Positions 25,806-33,409 of a stretch of 47,634 nucleotides of DNA are shown here, in pieces (within the stretch, counting starts at the first letter, position 1; every line of letters starts with the position of its first letter). Source of the DNA: an uncultured Acetatifactor sp. GTDB taxonomy: Bacteria; Bacillota; Clostridia; Lachnospirales; Lachnospiraceae. Where the stretch lies: contig CAJUTJ010000062.1 in assembly GCA_910589655.1 (NCBI GenBank), forward strand, positions 1-47,634, given 5' to 3'. Below the pieces are notes generated by a model. The model did no database searches. It was not told the DNA's origin and saw nothing but the letters and a program-made list of their open reading frames with translations. Position numbers and translations under genes: made by a program.

Positions 25806-26102
25806 CATGGCAAGAATCTGCGGTTTCGGCCTGACACCTGCGGATTGATGGATGATTTTGCCGTTTTTTAAGACTGCCAATGTGGGGATGCTGAAAACTT
25901 TGAATATCTGCGCCAGTTCCGGCTCTGTTTCTACATTGACCTTGCCCACAAGGTATTGCGGATTCTCTTCCGCTATGGCGTCCACTATGGGAGAGACCAT
26001 GCGGCAGGGACCGCACCAGTCGGCATAGAAATCCAGAAGAACCGGCCTCTCACTTTTTATGACGGAATCGAAATTATCTTTATTAATGCTAAGTACTGAC
26101 AT
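25791..26102 (-). CDS. trxA: Thioredoxin
   Basis: This is a thioredoxin of 103 residues. The active site is WCGPC in LLDFYADWCGPCRMVSPIVD. The cis-proline lies in VFSIPTLAVLKNGK, and the usual GKVNVETEP strand is present. The start at 26102 has AAGGAAGG upstream; the longer open frame to 26348 runs into tandem repeats and is not real. The C-terminal GKR and the stop come from the arm of the palindromic element. It reduces cytoplasmic disulfides. The promoter with a Crp/Fnr-type palindrome links it to the neighbouring regulator. Confidence 0.95.
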   Translation of the reverse strand: MSVLSINKDNFDSVIKSERPVLLDFYADWCGPCRMVSPIVDAIAEENPQYLVGKVNVETEPELAQIFKVFSIPTLAVLKNGKIIHQSAGVRPKPQILAMLGKR

Positions 26103-26135
26103 ATTTATTACCTTCCTTTCTGTTGTTGTACCGTA

Positions 26136-26177
26136 ATTATAAACTCTGTTTTTCTTTTCTTCTGTGACGAAGTCACA
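26136..26177 (-). promoter_or_regulatory. Thioredoxin promoter with Crp/Fnr-type palindrome
   Basis: On the minus strand TATAAT lies at 26141-26136. The palindrome TGTGACTTCGTCACA (26177-26163) is centred about 32 bases upstream of the -10 centre, near -41 from the expected start, where class II activators of this family bind. Half-site TGTGA with TCACA is the Crp-type consensus, with a spacer of five rather than six. Confidence 0.6.
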
Positions 26178-26202
26178 TAGCCCCGTTAGGGAAGTTGATA
26201 TG

Positions 26203-26552
26203 CTGATGAAAAGGAATGGAATCGTGGAATGGTCTATGGAAAATGGAAGTGCCGATGGAAAAATGGAATCGTGAAATGGCTTATAGAGAACCGAAGTGCC
26301 AATGGAAAATAGAATTGTGGAATAGTTTGTAGAGAACCGAAGTGCCAATGGAAAATAGAATTGTGGAATAGTTTGTAGAGAACCGAAGTGCCAATAGAAA
26401 ATAGAATTGTGGAATAGTTTGTAGAGAACCGAAGTGCCGATAGAAAGTAGAGTTGTGGAATGGACTATAGAGAACCGAAGAGCTAAATGGAGAATAGAAT
26501 CGTGGAATAGCCTATGGAAAACCGAAATGCCGATGAAAAAGAATAGAATTAT
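26203..26552. repeat. Tandem repeat, 46-base unit, about 7 copies
   Basis: The unit begins CCGAAGTGCCAATGGAAAAT and recurs at 26291, 26337, 26383, 26429 and 26475 with exact 46-base steps, with diverged copies on both sides (step 47). The copies in the middle are nearly identical. No coding frame is conserved. It lies upstream of the thioredoxin promoter. Confidence 0.9.
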
Positions 26553-26682
26553 ATATTTGCCTGTGGTATGCTGAATATAGGTATCCGGAAGCTCTTTCTA
26601 AGATTGTCTTTGAGGCTCATGTTGCGTCGGCAGCGCACAGACTGATGGGGCGTCTACCCCATGTAAAAGGGCGGAGCTTCGG

Positions 26683-27725
26683 AAGAACCGCATTGACATA
26701 CTGCTGGAGCCGGGGATGAATCTCCACAGGCATCCCTTGAACGGCCGGAATTTTGAATATTTTTCGGAAGACCCTTTGCTTACCGGTAAAATAGCGGCGG
26801 CTCAGTTAAGGGGAATGAACCGGTATCAAGTCACGGGGGTCATGAAACATTTTGCCGCAAATAATCAGGAATATCACCGCAGAAAATATAATTCGGTGGT
26901 TTCGGAACGTGCTTTGAGGGAAATCTATTTAAAAGGTTTTGAGATTGCGGTGAAAGAGGGAGGGGCATATGCGGTCATGACTACCTACGGCGCTGTCAAC
27001 GGTCTCTGGACTGCAGGAAATTATGATTTGCTAACAACGATTCTCCGGAAGGAATGGGGATTTGACGGAATCGTAATGACGGATTGGTGGGCGGATATCA
27101 ATGATGAGGGAGAGCCTGCTTCAACCGCCAATGCCGCCGCCATGGTGCGGAGCCAGAACGACATTTATATGGTGGTTCAAGATTCCGGAAAGAACTCTAA
27201 CGGAGATAATCTGGCGGAATGTCTTCGGGACGGCACACTGGAGAGGGCCGATCTGCAGAGGTGCGCCATGAATATTTTAAAGGCGCTGATGCGTTCTGCC
27301 GTTATGGACAGGAGTCTGGGACGCTTTTCAAAGGAGGAGCTGGAGGCATCCGAGAGGTTGACGGAGGAGGAGCGGGAGAGCTTCGGCATAAAATGGTATT
27401 CCTTACAGGAAAAACTGGCGTTTGACGGCAGGGAGATTGATACCGGAAAAGGGAAATCGTTTTTATGCGGGCTGCAGACGGAAGGGAGGCGCTCTTATAA
27501 ACTCCGTTTCCGGGTAAAGGTGAATGCGTCCCGTCTGGCGCAGGTGCCCGTATCTATCTTTACAAACGGCATTTTACGGAAGACCGTTACCTTGAGCGGG
27601 ACGGAAAATATGTGGAGATAGAGCTGCTATTAGGAAGCTTTTTTAACACGAATAATTTTTTGAAACTTTATTTTGCCGAGAGCGGCATGCAGATAGAGCG
27701 ACTATATATAGAGAGTGCAGAGTAA
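26683..27725 (+). pseudogene. Broken glycoside hydrolase family 3 gene
   Basis: The frame shows GH3 landmarks: GMNLHRHPLNGRNFEYFSED, VMKHFAANNQEYHRRK, SERALREIYLKGFEIAVKEG and the catalytic-nucleophile region GFDGIVMTDWWAD. The N-terminal part normally before NRIDILLEPG is missing or scrambled. The usual C-terminal (beta/alpha) domain is also largely absent: after the first domain the frame jumps to a later region. At about 27600 a frameshift separates TVTLSGT from GKYVEIELLLGSFFN, which continues to 27725. The gene is thus truncated, internally deleted and frameshifted. It would have been a beta-glucosidase or related enzyme. Confidence 0.75.
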
Positions 27726-27760
27726 GGCGGTATTTTCCGCCGGCTGTCATACATTCCGAT

Positions 27761-27841
27761 TTTCCACCTGTGGGGCAGTAATCCATTGGCCGGCCTGCAT
27801 TGCAATGAATTGCGCGCAGGCGGCAATCGCACAGGTGGAAA
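27761..27841. terminator. Long hairpin after the GH3 remnant
   Basis: TTTCCACCTGTG (27761-27772) and CACAGGTGGAAA (27830-27841) are perfect complements. An inner GCCTGC/GCAGGC stem strengthens it. T-rich sequence follows. The region 27842-28051 contains no gene that I can support. Confidence 0.55.
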
Positions 27842-28051
27842 TTTTTAGCAAAAATTTCTGTTGATATTACTATAAAAACGCAGAAGGTATCCTTTTCATT
27901 ACCTGATTTTCGGTTAAAAGTTGTAAAGTGGTGAAGAGATAATTTAATTTTATCCATAATTTTCTCTAAAAAGTGTAACGAATGAACCGTCAAACGGATA
28001 TATGGATAGTCAAACGGAATTTCCATTGCAGCGTAACATTTAAGAAGTGCA

Positions 28052-28169
28052 CTGAACCGTTACAAGAATACACACAAAACGCGGAAAGAATGCGTTTTGC
28101 GTCCGTATATCTCGCAGAATCGCATAGGGATGTGATTTCGACTTTGCGGGAGGTGTCTGAATTGTTACC
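28052..28169 (+). repeat. Dispersed repeat, copy 2
   Basis: CTGAACCGTTACAAGAA ... GCATAGGGATGTGATTTCGACTT ... TCTGAATTGTTACC resembles 24708-24826 in the same orientation and with the same length. It lies upstream of the ECF sigma gene. Confidence 0.6.
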
Positions 28170-28306
28170 TTGCAGCTGCGGCGGCAGACGGATGTGCGCA
28201 CATTCATTGAAACCGTCTCCTTAAGCGGGTACGGAAAGAGATTTCGGAGGCTGTTAGTGTTAGCTAAAAGGGATTTGAGCTGTCTTAAAGTAACGACAAG
28301 GAGGTT

Positions 28307-28801
28307 ATGGTGGAAGAAATCTATCAGGAGAATGTGAATCTGGTATACCGTTTTCTCTTGAAGAATTGCCGCGACCCGCAGCTGGCGGAAGAGCTGACGC
28401 AGGAGACTTTTTTGAGGGCTATGGATTCTATCGAGCGTTACGACTACAGCTGTAAGATAGGCGTCTGGCTCTGCCAGATTGCCAAGCACATATATCTGCA
28501 GTATCTGGCGAAACGAGGAAAAGAAATGCCCTCCGGAGATATCCCATTAGAATGGATGCCCGGGGAAAATACAGAAGGGAAGGGCATTGAGGACCAACTG
28601 ATTAAAAAGTACGAACTCCTTGATGTGCTGAAGGATATGCAGAACCTTCCGGAACAGATGCGGGAAGTGATCTATTTAAGAACTATGGCGGATCTTTCTT
28701 TCAAAGAAATCGGCGAAATACTGGGAAAAAGTGAAAATTGGGCAAGAGTCACCTTTTACCGCGGAAAGGAACGCTTGCTGAAAGGGAGAGAAGGGACATG
28801 A
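28307..28801 (+). CDS. ECF-type RNA polymerase sigma factor
   Basis: This 164-residue sigma factor has only regions 2 and 4. Region 2 is at residues 8-70 (NVNLVYRFLLKNCRDPQLAE, then LTQETFLRAMDSIERY). Region 4 is at about 105-160 (LPEQMREVIYLRTMADLSFK, then EIGEILGKSENWARVTFYRG). The ATG has AAGGAGG seven bases upstream. The anti-sigma gene follows about 300 bases later, separated by two tandem hairpin units. ECF factors of this kind respond to envelope or antimicrobial stress through release from the anti-sigma partner. Confidence 0.93.
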   Translation: MVEEIYQENVNLVYRFLLKNCRDPQLAEELTQETFLRAMDSIERYDYSCKIGVWLCQIAKHIYLQYLAKRGKEMPSGDIPLEWMPGENTEGKGIEDQLIKKYELLDVLKDMQNLPEQMREVIYLRTMADLSFKEIGEILGKSENWARVTFYRGKERLLKGREGT

Positions 28802-28830
28802 AAACGGTTTCGGAACCGGAATCAACCTCA

Positions 28831-29068
28831 AACAGCCTCGAAACGTAAGTGCCCGGGAGAATTTTCAGCTGAGCTCTTTACAGCTGAAAATTGCTCCCCT
28901 TACAAGGGCACTGTAGTGAAGAGACGGAACTGGAATAAGAGAGGCGGAACCGGAACCCCAAACAGTCTCGAAACGTAAGTGCCCGGGAGAATTTTCAGCT
29001 GAGCTCTTTACAGCTGAAAATTGCTCCCCTTACAAGGGCACTGTAGTGAAGAGACGGAACTGGAATAG
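28831..29068 (+). repeat. Two tandem 130-base hairpin units between sigma and anti-sigma genes
   Basis: The two units start at 28831 and 28961, each with AAACAGYCTCGAAACG and then a long hairpin (28848-28912 and 28978-29042). In each, AGTGCCC pairs with GGGCACT and ATTTTCAGCTG pairs with CAGCTGAAAAT. Trailing sequence GAAGAGACGGAACTGGAATA is shared. The units are nearly identical. Related units with different stems occur at the end of the window. Confidence 0.88.
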
Positions 29069-29099
29069 GAGAGGCGGAACCGGAATAGGAGGTATGAGT

Positions 29100-29912
29100 A
29101 TGAAGTGTAGTGTGATACAGGATTTGCTTCCATCTTATGTGGACAATATCTGCTCGGAAGACTCAAAGGAACTTGTGCGGGAACATGTGGCAGGCTGCAG
29201 CAGCTGTAAGGCAAAGCTGGAACAAATGAAGAATACGGAACTGGTGGCGGAAAATGTGGCGGAAAAGCAGATTGACTATTTGAAGAAAATCAGGAATAAA
29301 TTTACCCTGAAAGAGTGGCTGGGGAAACTGGTGCTTGTCATTTTGGCCGTTATCGCGTTTGCCGGGCTGTTCGCGGGAGGGGGAGGGCTGCTGGACTATG
29401 GGCGGATTCCTTCGGTGGTTTTCAGCATTCTGCTCTTTTGCAGCGCATGTCTTGCGGGGAACTGTCGCTATTCCGGCGGCAGGAAGTCCGCTGCGGTGGA
29501 GACAGGGATATCAGGTATATTGTTTGCTTTTGTACTGTCAATCAATGAATATGTTGTTCAATGCATTGTAGAGTGGAAGAATCCCTTTCCCTTTATGGGG
29601 CCGGAAATGTACGATATGGGGCCGGGGTATGCGGCTATCCTTAAGGCGGCGGCTCTTGCTGTGGTCATTGTGCTTTTGAAAAACACTTTTGGAAAGCAAA
29701 AAAATGTATTTGCAACTATATTAAATATAACGGCCATCAGCCAGATTGTGTATGCAAATGACTGGCTGTACCATATGGATACACCGGAAACGACTCTGGC
29801 GGCCGCCCATGAATTGGAAGTAACTCAGATTATTTTGGCAATAGTGGGAATTATCACTTGTGCCTTGCTGTTAAAGCTTGGCAAAACGGACAAGGGAAAA
29901 GTTAACCTGTAA
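29100..29912 (+). CDS. Anti-sigma factor with zf-HC2 domain
   Basis: The protein is 270 residues from the ATG at 29100, which is seven bases from AGGAGG; the ATG at 29094 is too close and the longer frame runs into the repeats. The N-terminus has the zinc-binding pattern HVAGCSSCKAKL (Hx3CxxC) with an earlier Cys in MKCSVIQDLLPSYVDNICSE. After a linker come about six membrane segments (residues 80-265). Such proteins hold the paired ECF sigma factor at the membrane until a signal is sensed. Co-transcription with the sigma gene is likely despite the intervening hairpins. Confidence 0.88.
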   Translation: MKCSVIQDLLPSYVDNICSEDSKELVREHVAGCSSCKAKLEQMKNTELVAENVAEKQIDYLKKIRNKFTLKEWLGKLVLVILAVIAFAGLFAGGGGLLDYGRIPSVVFSILLFCSACLAGNCRYSGGRKSAAVETGISGILFAFVLSINEYVVQCIVEWKNPFPFMGPEMYDMGPGYAAILKAAALAVVIVLLKNTFGKQKNVFATILNITAISQIVYANDWLYHMDTPETTLAAAHELEVTQIILAIVGIITCALLLKLGKTDKGKVNL

Positions 29913-29917
29913 TCTAA

Positions 29918-29958
29918 CTGCCGGCCTGTATTGCCATAAAGGGCATACGGGCCGGCAG
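29918..29958 (+). terminator. Hairpin after the anti-sigma gene
   Basis: CTGCCGGCC (29918-29926) pairs with GGCCGGCAG (29950-29958), with an inner GTAT/ATAC and GCC/GGC stem. No long T-run follows. The right arm is also the start of the 65-base tandem array. Confidence 0.55.
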
Positions 29959-30185
29959 TTGGATTGTCGTCTCACAGGGGGAAAAACTGCGGAACTGGCA
30001 GATAAAGTGCGTAACGGCGGCAGTTGGATTGTCGTCTCACAGGGGGGGAAACTGCGGAACTGGCAGATAAAGTGCGTAACGGCGGCAGTTGGATTGTCGT
30101 CTCACAGGGGAAAAACTGCGGAACTGGCAGATAAAGTGCGTAACGGCGGCAGTTGGATTGTCATTTCACAGGGGGAAAACCCGGC
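29954..30185. repeat. Tandem repeat, 65-base unit, about 3.6 copies
   Basis: GGCAGTTGGATTGTCGTCTC recurs at 29954, 30019, 30084 and 30148 with steps of 65, 65 and 64. The unit includes CACAGGGGGAAAAACTGCGG and ACTGGCAGATAAAGTGCG. The array ends about 165 bases before purA. The open frame across it is an effect of the repeats. Confidence 0.9.
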
Positions 30186-30265
30186 ACGAAAGTGCTCTAT
30201 ATTCCGAAGGTGTAATTTCATAGAATGTATAATGCTGGCTTATGAAGCGTATAATAACTATTGAT

Positions 30266-30294
30266 TTTACTTATGTTATGAAATATAGTATACT
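30266..30294 (+). promoter_or_regulatory. Probable purA promoter
   Basis: TTTACT (30266-30271) and TATACT (30289-30294) are 17 bases apart. It lies about 55 bases before the purA start, just downstream of the tandem array. Confidence 0.5.
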
Positions 30295-30348
30295 ATATCC
30301 GTAAAGAAAAAGATAAGACCGTTTTTACGGGACAAATGGAGGAAAATC

Positions 30349-31644
30349 ATGGTTAAGGCAATTGTTGGAGCTAACTGGGGTGATGAAGGAAAAGGAAAAA
30401 TCACGGATATGATGGCGCAGGAGGCGGATATTGTCGTGCGTTTTCAGGGCGGTGCCAATGCAGGGCATACGATTGTGAACAATTACGGCAAGTTTGCGCT
30501 GCATACTCTTCCTTCCGGTGTATTTTATAACCATATTACCAGTGTGATCGGCAACGGTGTGGCGCTGAATATTCCTTTGCTGTTTCAGGAGATTCAGTCT
30601 ATTGTGGAGAGAAATGTGCCCACACCTAAGATTCTGGTATCAAACAGGGCTCAGATTGTCATGCCCTATCATATTCTATTTGACCAGTACGAGGAGGAAA
30701 GGCTGGGCGGCAAATCTTTCGGCTCCACTAAGTCGGGCATTGCGCCGTTCTACTCCGACAAGTATGCGAAGATCGGTTTTCAGGTCAGTGAGCTTTTTGA
30801 TGAAGAGCTTTTGAAGGAGAAGGTGGAAAGAGTCTGTGAGACTAAAAATGTGCTTCTGGAGCATTTATACCATAAACCGGCAATTGATGCGCAGGAGCTG
30901 CTTGCAACTCTTCATGAGTACAGGGATATGGTTGAGCCTTATGTGTGTAATGTGTCCGCCTTTTTGGATCAGGCGTTAAAGGATGGGAAGACAGTCCTTC
31001 TTGAGGGACAGCTGGGAACTTTGAAAGATCCTGACCACGGTATTTATCCAATGGTGACGTCCTCTTCCACATTGGCGGCATACGGCGCCATAGGGGCAGG
31101 CCTTCCGCCCTATGAGATTAAGCAGATTGTTACGGTCTGCAAAGCTTACTCCTCCGCAGTCGGTGCGGGAGCATTTGTCTCCGAACTGTTTGGAGAGGAA
31201 GCGGAAGAACTCAGGCGCAGAGGCGGTGACGGCGGCGAATATGGCGCTACCACGGGTCGTCCCAGACGTGTGGGCTGGTTCGATTGTGTGGCTTCCAAAT
31301 ATGGATGCCGCCTTCAGGGAACTACGGATGTGGCGTTTACCGTGCTGGATGTGCTGGGTTATCTGGATGAGATCCCTGTCTGCGTAGGGTATGAAATTGA
31401 CGGGGAAGTGACCACGGAATTTCCCGTTACTGCAAAGCTGGAGAAGGCAAAACCTGTGTTTAAAACATTACCCGGCTGGAAGTGCGAGATCCGCGGAATC
31501 AGAAAGTACGAGGAACTGCCGGAAAACTGCCGGAAATACATTGAGTTTATTGAACAGCAGATCGGTTATCCTATTACTATGGTCAGCAACGGTCCCAGCA
31601 GAGATGATATTATTTATAAAAATCTAAGTTACACAAACTGCTAA
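30349..31644 (+). CDS. purA: Adenylosuccinate synthetase
   Basis: This 431-residue enzyme joins IMP and aspartate with GTP to form adenylosuccinate, the first step to AMP. The N-terminus VGANWGDEGKGKITDMMA carries the GTP-binding loop and catalytic Asp. RFQGGANAGHTI contains the catalytic His, and LLEGQLGTLKDPDHGIYPMV and TTGRPRRVGWFDCVASKYG are family motifs. The length matches bacterial members. TGGAGG precedes the ATG by about 9 bases. It is monocistronic here, flanked by two tandem repeat arrays, which is an unusual setting for a housekeeping gene. Confidence 0.97.
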   Translation: MVKAIVGANWGDEGKGKITDMMAQEADIVVRFQGGANAGHTIVNNYGKFALHTLPSGVFYNHITSVIGNGVALNIPLLFQEIQSIVERNVPTPKILVSNRAQIVMPYHILFDQYEEERLGGKSFGSTKSGIAPFYSDKYAKIGFQVSELFDEELLKEKVERVCETKNVLLEHLYHKPAIDAQELLATLHEYRDMVEPYVCNVSAFLDQALKDGKTVLLEGQLGTLKDPDHGIYPMVTSSSTLAAYGAIGAGLPPYEIKQIVTVCKAYSSAVGAGAFVSELFGEEAEELRRRGGDGGEYGATTGRPRRVGWFDCVASKYGCRLQGTTDVAFTVLDVLGYLDEIPVCVGYEIDGEVTTEFPVTAKLEKAKPVFKTLPGWKCEIRGIRKYEELPENCRKYIEFIEQQIGYPITMVSNGPSRDDIIYKNLSYTNC

Positions 31645-31655
31645 AGCAGTTCGAA

Positions 31656-31693
31656 GAATGCCAAGCGGACTTGTTCGCTTTGGGCAGGTATTC
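31656..31693 (+). terminator. Possible purA terminator
   Basis: CCAAGCG pairs with CGCTTTGG (one bulge), and outer GAAT pairs with ATTC. The T-run is weak (TTCTTCTCGTT). Small TGCCGCC/GGCGGCA palindromes follow at about 31711 and 31783. No gene is seen from 31645 to 32345. Confidence 0.4.
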
Positions 31694-32024
31694 TTCTCGT
31701 TGATTGTTTGTGCCGCCGATGGCGGCATGACTGGAAGCATGAAAGGAATGAAGTTGTTCGGTTTCGGCAATTCATTGATTATGCTGCCATTGGCGGCATG
31801 TCTGTAAGTGTGCAGGTAATTAAAATTGTTGTATATTTTTAAGGAAATTGTTATAAAGATCGTTTTCGGTTACACATAAGAAAGTGACGTATCTGTCAGA
31901 AGCTGTTGTGGAATCAATGCTTATAGTTGCACAGGATGCAGATTTGCAGCGGGCAAGTAGGGGCATTTCCTCGTGACGGTTTTGCGGATACGTCTTTTTC
32001 CATTAATAGAAATCTTTTGGATAT

Positions 32025-32270
32025 GCAGCAGCTTATAAATTGTTTGCGGCGCAAGCGGATTCTATTTGGAAGACGTGCAGTTGATAAATTGTTTGCGGCG
32101 CAAGCGGATTCTATTTGGAAGACGTGCAGTTGATAAATTGTTTGCGGTGCAAGCGGATTCTATTTGGAAGACGTGCAGTTGATAAATTGTTTGCGGCGCA
32201 AGCGGATTCTATTTGGAAGACGTGCAGTTGATAAATTGTTTGCGGCGCAAGAAGCAGATTCTATTTGGGA
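32025..32270. repeat. Tandem repeat, 49-base unit, 5 copies
   Basis: TGTTTGCGGCGCAAGCGGAT recurs at 32041, 32090, 32139, 32188 and 32237, exactly 49 bases apart. The unit also contains TCTATTTGGAAGACGTGCAG and TTGATAAAT. The copies are nearly identical; the last has a small insertion. The array lies just upstream of the LysR gene, and its end overlaps the longer, unlikely open frame of that gene. Confidence 0.92.
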
Positions 32271-32345
32271 GTGCGGCAGTTGACTGATTGTTTATATCAT
32301 TCTCATCATAAGGGAAAGTATGGGAAGCATATATGGGGTATGGTA

Positions 32346-33230
32346 ATGATAGAAAATCTGGAATATTTCAAAGTATTTTATTATACGGCAAAGCTGGGCA
32401 GTGTGACAAAGGCGGCCAATGAGCTGGCCATATCACAGCCTGCCGTCAGCCAGTCACTGAAACAACTGGAAAAAAGCCTTGATGTAGTGCTGTTCCAGAG
32501 GGCGGCAAGGGGAATCCGGCTGACCGGAGAGGGGCAGCAGTTGTTTTCCTATGTGGAAAAGGGGTATGAACAGATCGAACTGGGAGTGGAAAAGCTTCGT
32601 CAGATGCAGAATCTGGAGCTGGGGGAGGTACACATCGGTGCCAGTGATATGACATTGCAGTTTTACCTGCTTCCCTATCTGGAAAAGTTTCATGAGCAGC
32701 ATCCCGATATTAAAGTGATTGTCACCAATGCGCCCACACCGGAGACGCTGCAGCTGCTTCGGTCAGGTAAAATTGATTTCGGGGTGGTCAGCACTCCTTT
32801 TGTGCAATCGGAGGATATCCGGTCCACTGAGGTCAGAGAGATTGAAGATGTCTTTGTGGCAGGCAGACGGTTTATGTCATATAAAAACAAAATGCTGGAT
32901 TTGAAGGATTTGGAGCGGCTCCCCATGATTTTTCTGGAAAGCAATACCAGTACACGCAGCTATATGGATGAATATCTGGCACAAAACGAAGTGATATTAC
33001 ATCCTGAATTCGAGCTTGCCACCAGCGGTATGATTGTGCAGTTTGCGCTGCGAAGTCTGGGGGTGGGTTGTGTGGTCCGGGATTTTGCGGCGGAATATTT
33101 GGATTCGGGATTGCTTTTTGAACTTAGATTTAATAAAATGATCCCTAAGAGAAGCTTTTGTGTGGTTCAGAGTAAAAAGAGCACGTTGTCTGCGGCGGCC
33201 CGGAAGCTTTTGGATATTATGAATTCCTGA
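32346..33230 (+). CDS. LysR-family transcriptional regulator
   Basis: The protein is 294 residues from the ATG at 32346 (GGGG seven bases upstream). The N-terminal winged helix-turn-helix reads FKVFYYTAKLGSVTKAANEL, then AISQPAVSQSLKQLEKSLDV. The C-terminal domain is the usual periplasmic-binding-like effector fold (VHIGASDMTLQFYLLPYLEK, FHEQHPDIKVIV). Length is normal. LysR regulators normally control a divergent neighbour; here the upstream side is purA and a tandem array in the same direction, so the target is unclear. The downstream HAD gene is a candidate. Confidence 0.93.
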   Translation: MIENLEYFKVFYYTAKLGSVTKAANELAISQPAVSQSLKQLEKSLDVVLFQRAARGIRLTGEGQQLFSYVEKGYEQIELGVEKLRQMQNLELGEVHIGASDMTLQFYLLPYLEKFHEQHPDIKVIVTNAPTPETLQLLRSGKIDFGVVSTPFVQSEDIRSTEVREIEDVFVAGRRFMSYKNKMLDLKDLERLPMIFLESNTSTRSYMDEYLAQNEVILHPEFELATSGMIVQFALRSLGVGCVVRDFAAEYLDSGLLFELRFNKMIPKRSFCVVQSKKSTLSAAARKLLDIMNS

Positions 33231-33409
33231 CAATCGAAATATGCCGACAGTAAATTCGGAACAGGGCAGAACGGAATAATATGTTTGGGGAAAACAGGTT
33301 TCCGAGGCAGAACAAACTGTTACGAGAGTCCGGCCATATCGCAGGCATAATAAAACGTCATGCGAGATTCAAATTGCCGGAGGGCAGAAGAATAGAAACA
33401 GGAGGGAAT

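Noticed and set aside
25791..26348. Thioredoxin with a long hydrophobic N-terminal extension
   Set aside because: The extension is read through the 46-base tandem repeats. The ATG at 26102 has a proper ribosome binding site and gives a normal-length thioredoxin.
26203..26552. CRISPR-like array
   Set aside because: The units follow each other directly with no unique spacers, and no cas genes are present. The same holds for the 65- and 49-base arrays.
29046..29099. Longer start for the anti-sigma factor
   Set aside because: The added residues (MKRRNWNRRGGTGIGGMS) come from the repeat unit, and the zf-HC2 domain begins at the later ATG, which has the AGGAGG site.
29878..30264. 128-residue open frame after the anti-sigma gene
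   Set aside because: It overlaps the end of the anti-sigma gene and consists mostly of the 65-base tandem repeat read in one frame; no start site.
32265..32345. Longer N-terminus of the LysR protein
   Set aside because: The extra residues come from the end of the 49-base repeat array; the helix-turn-helix begins right after the ATG at 32346.
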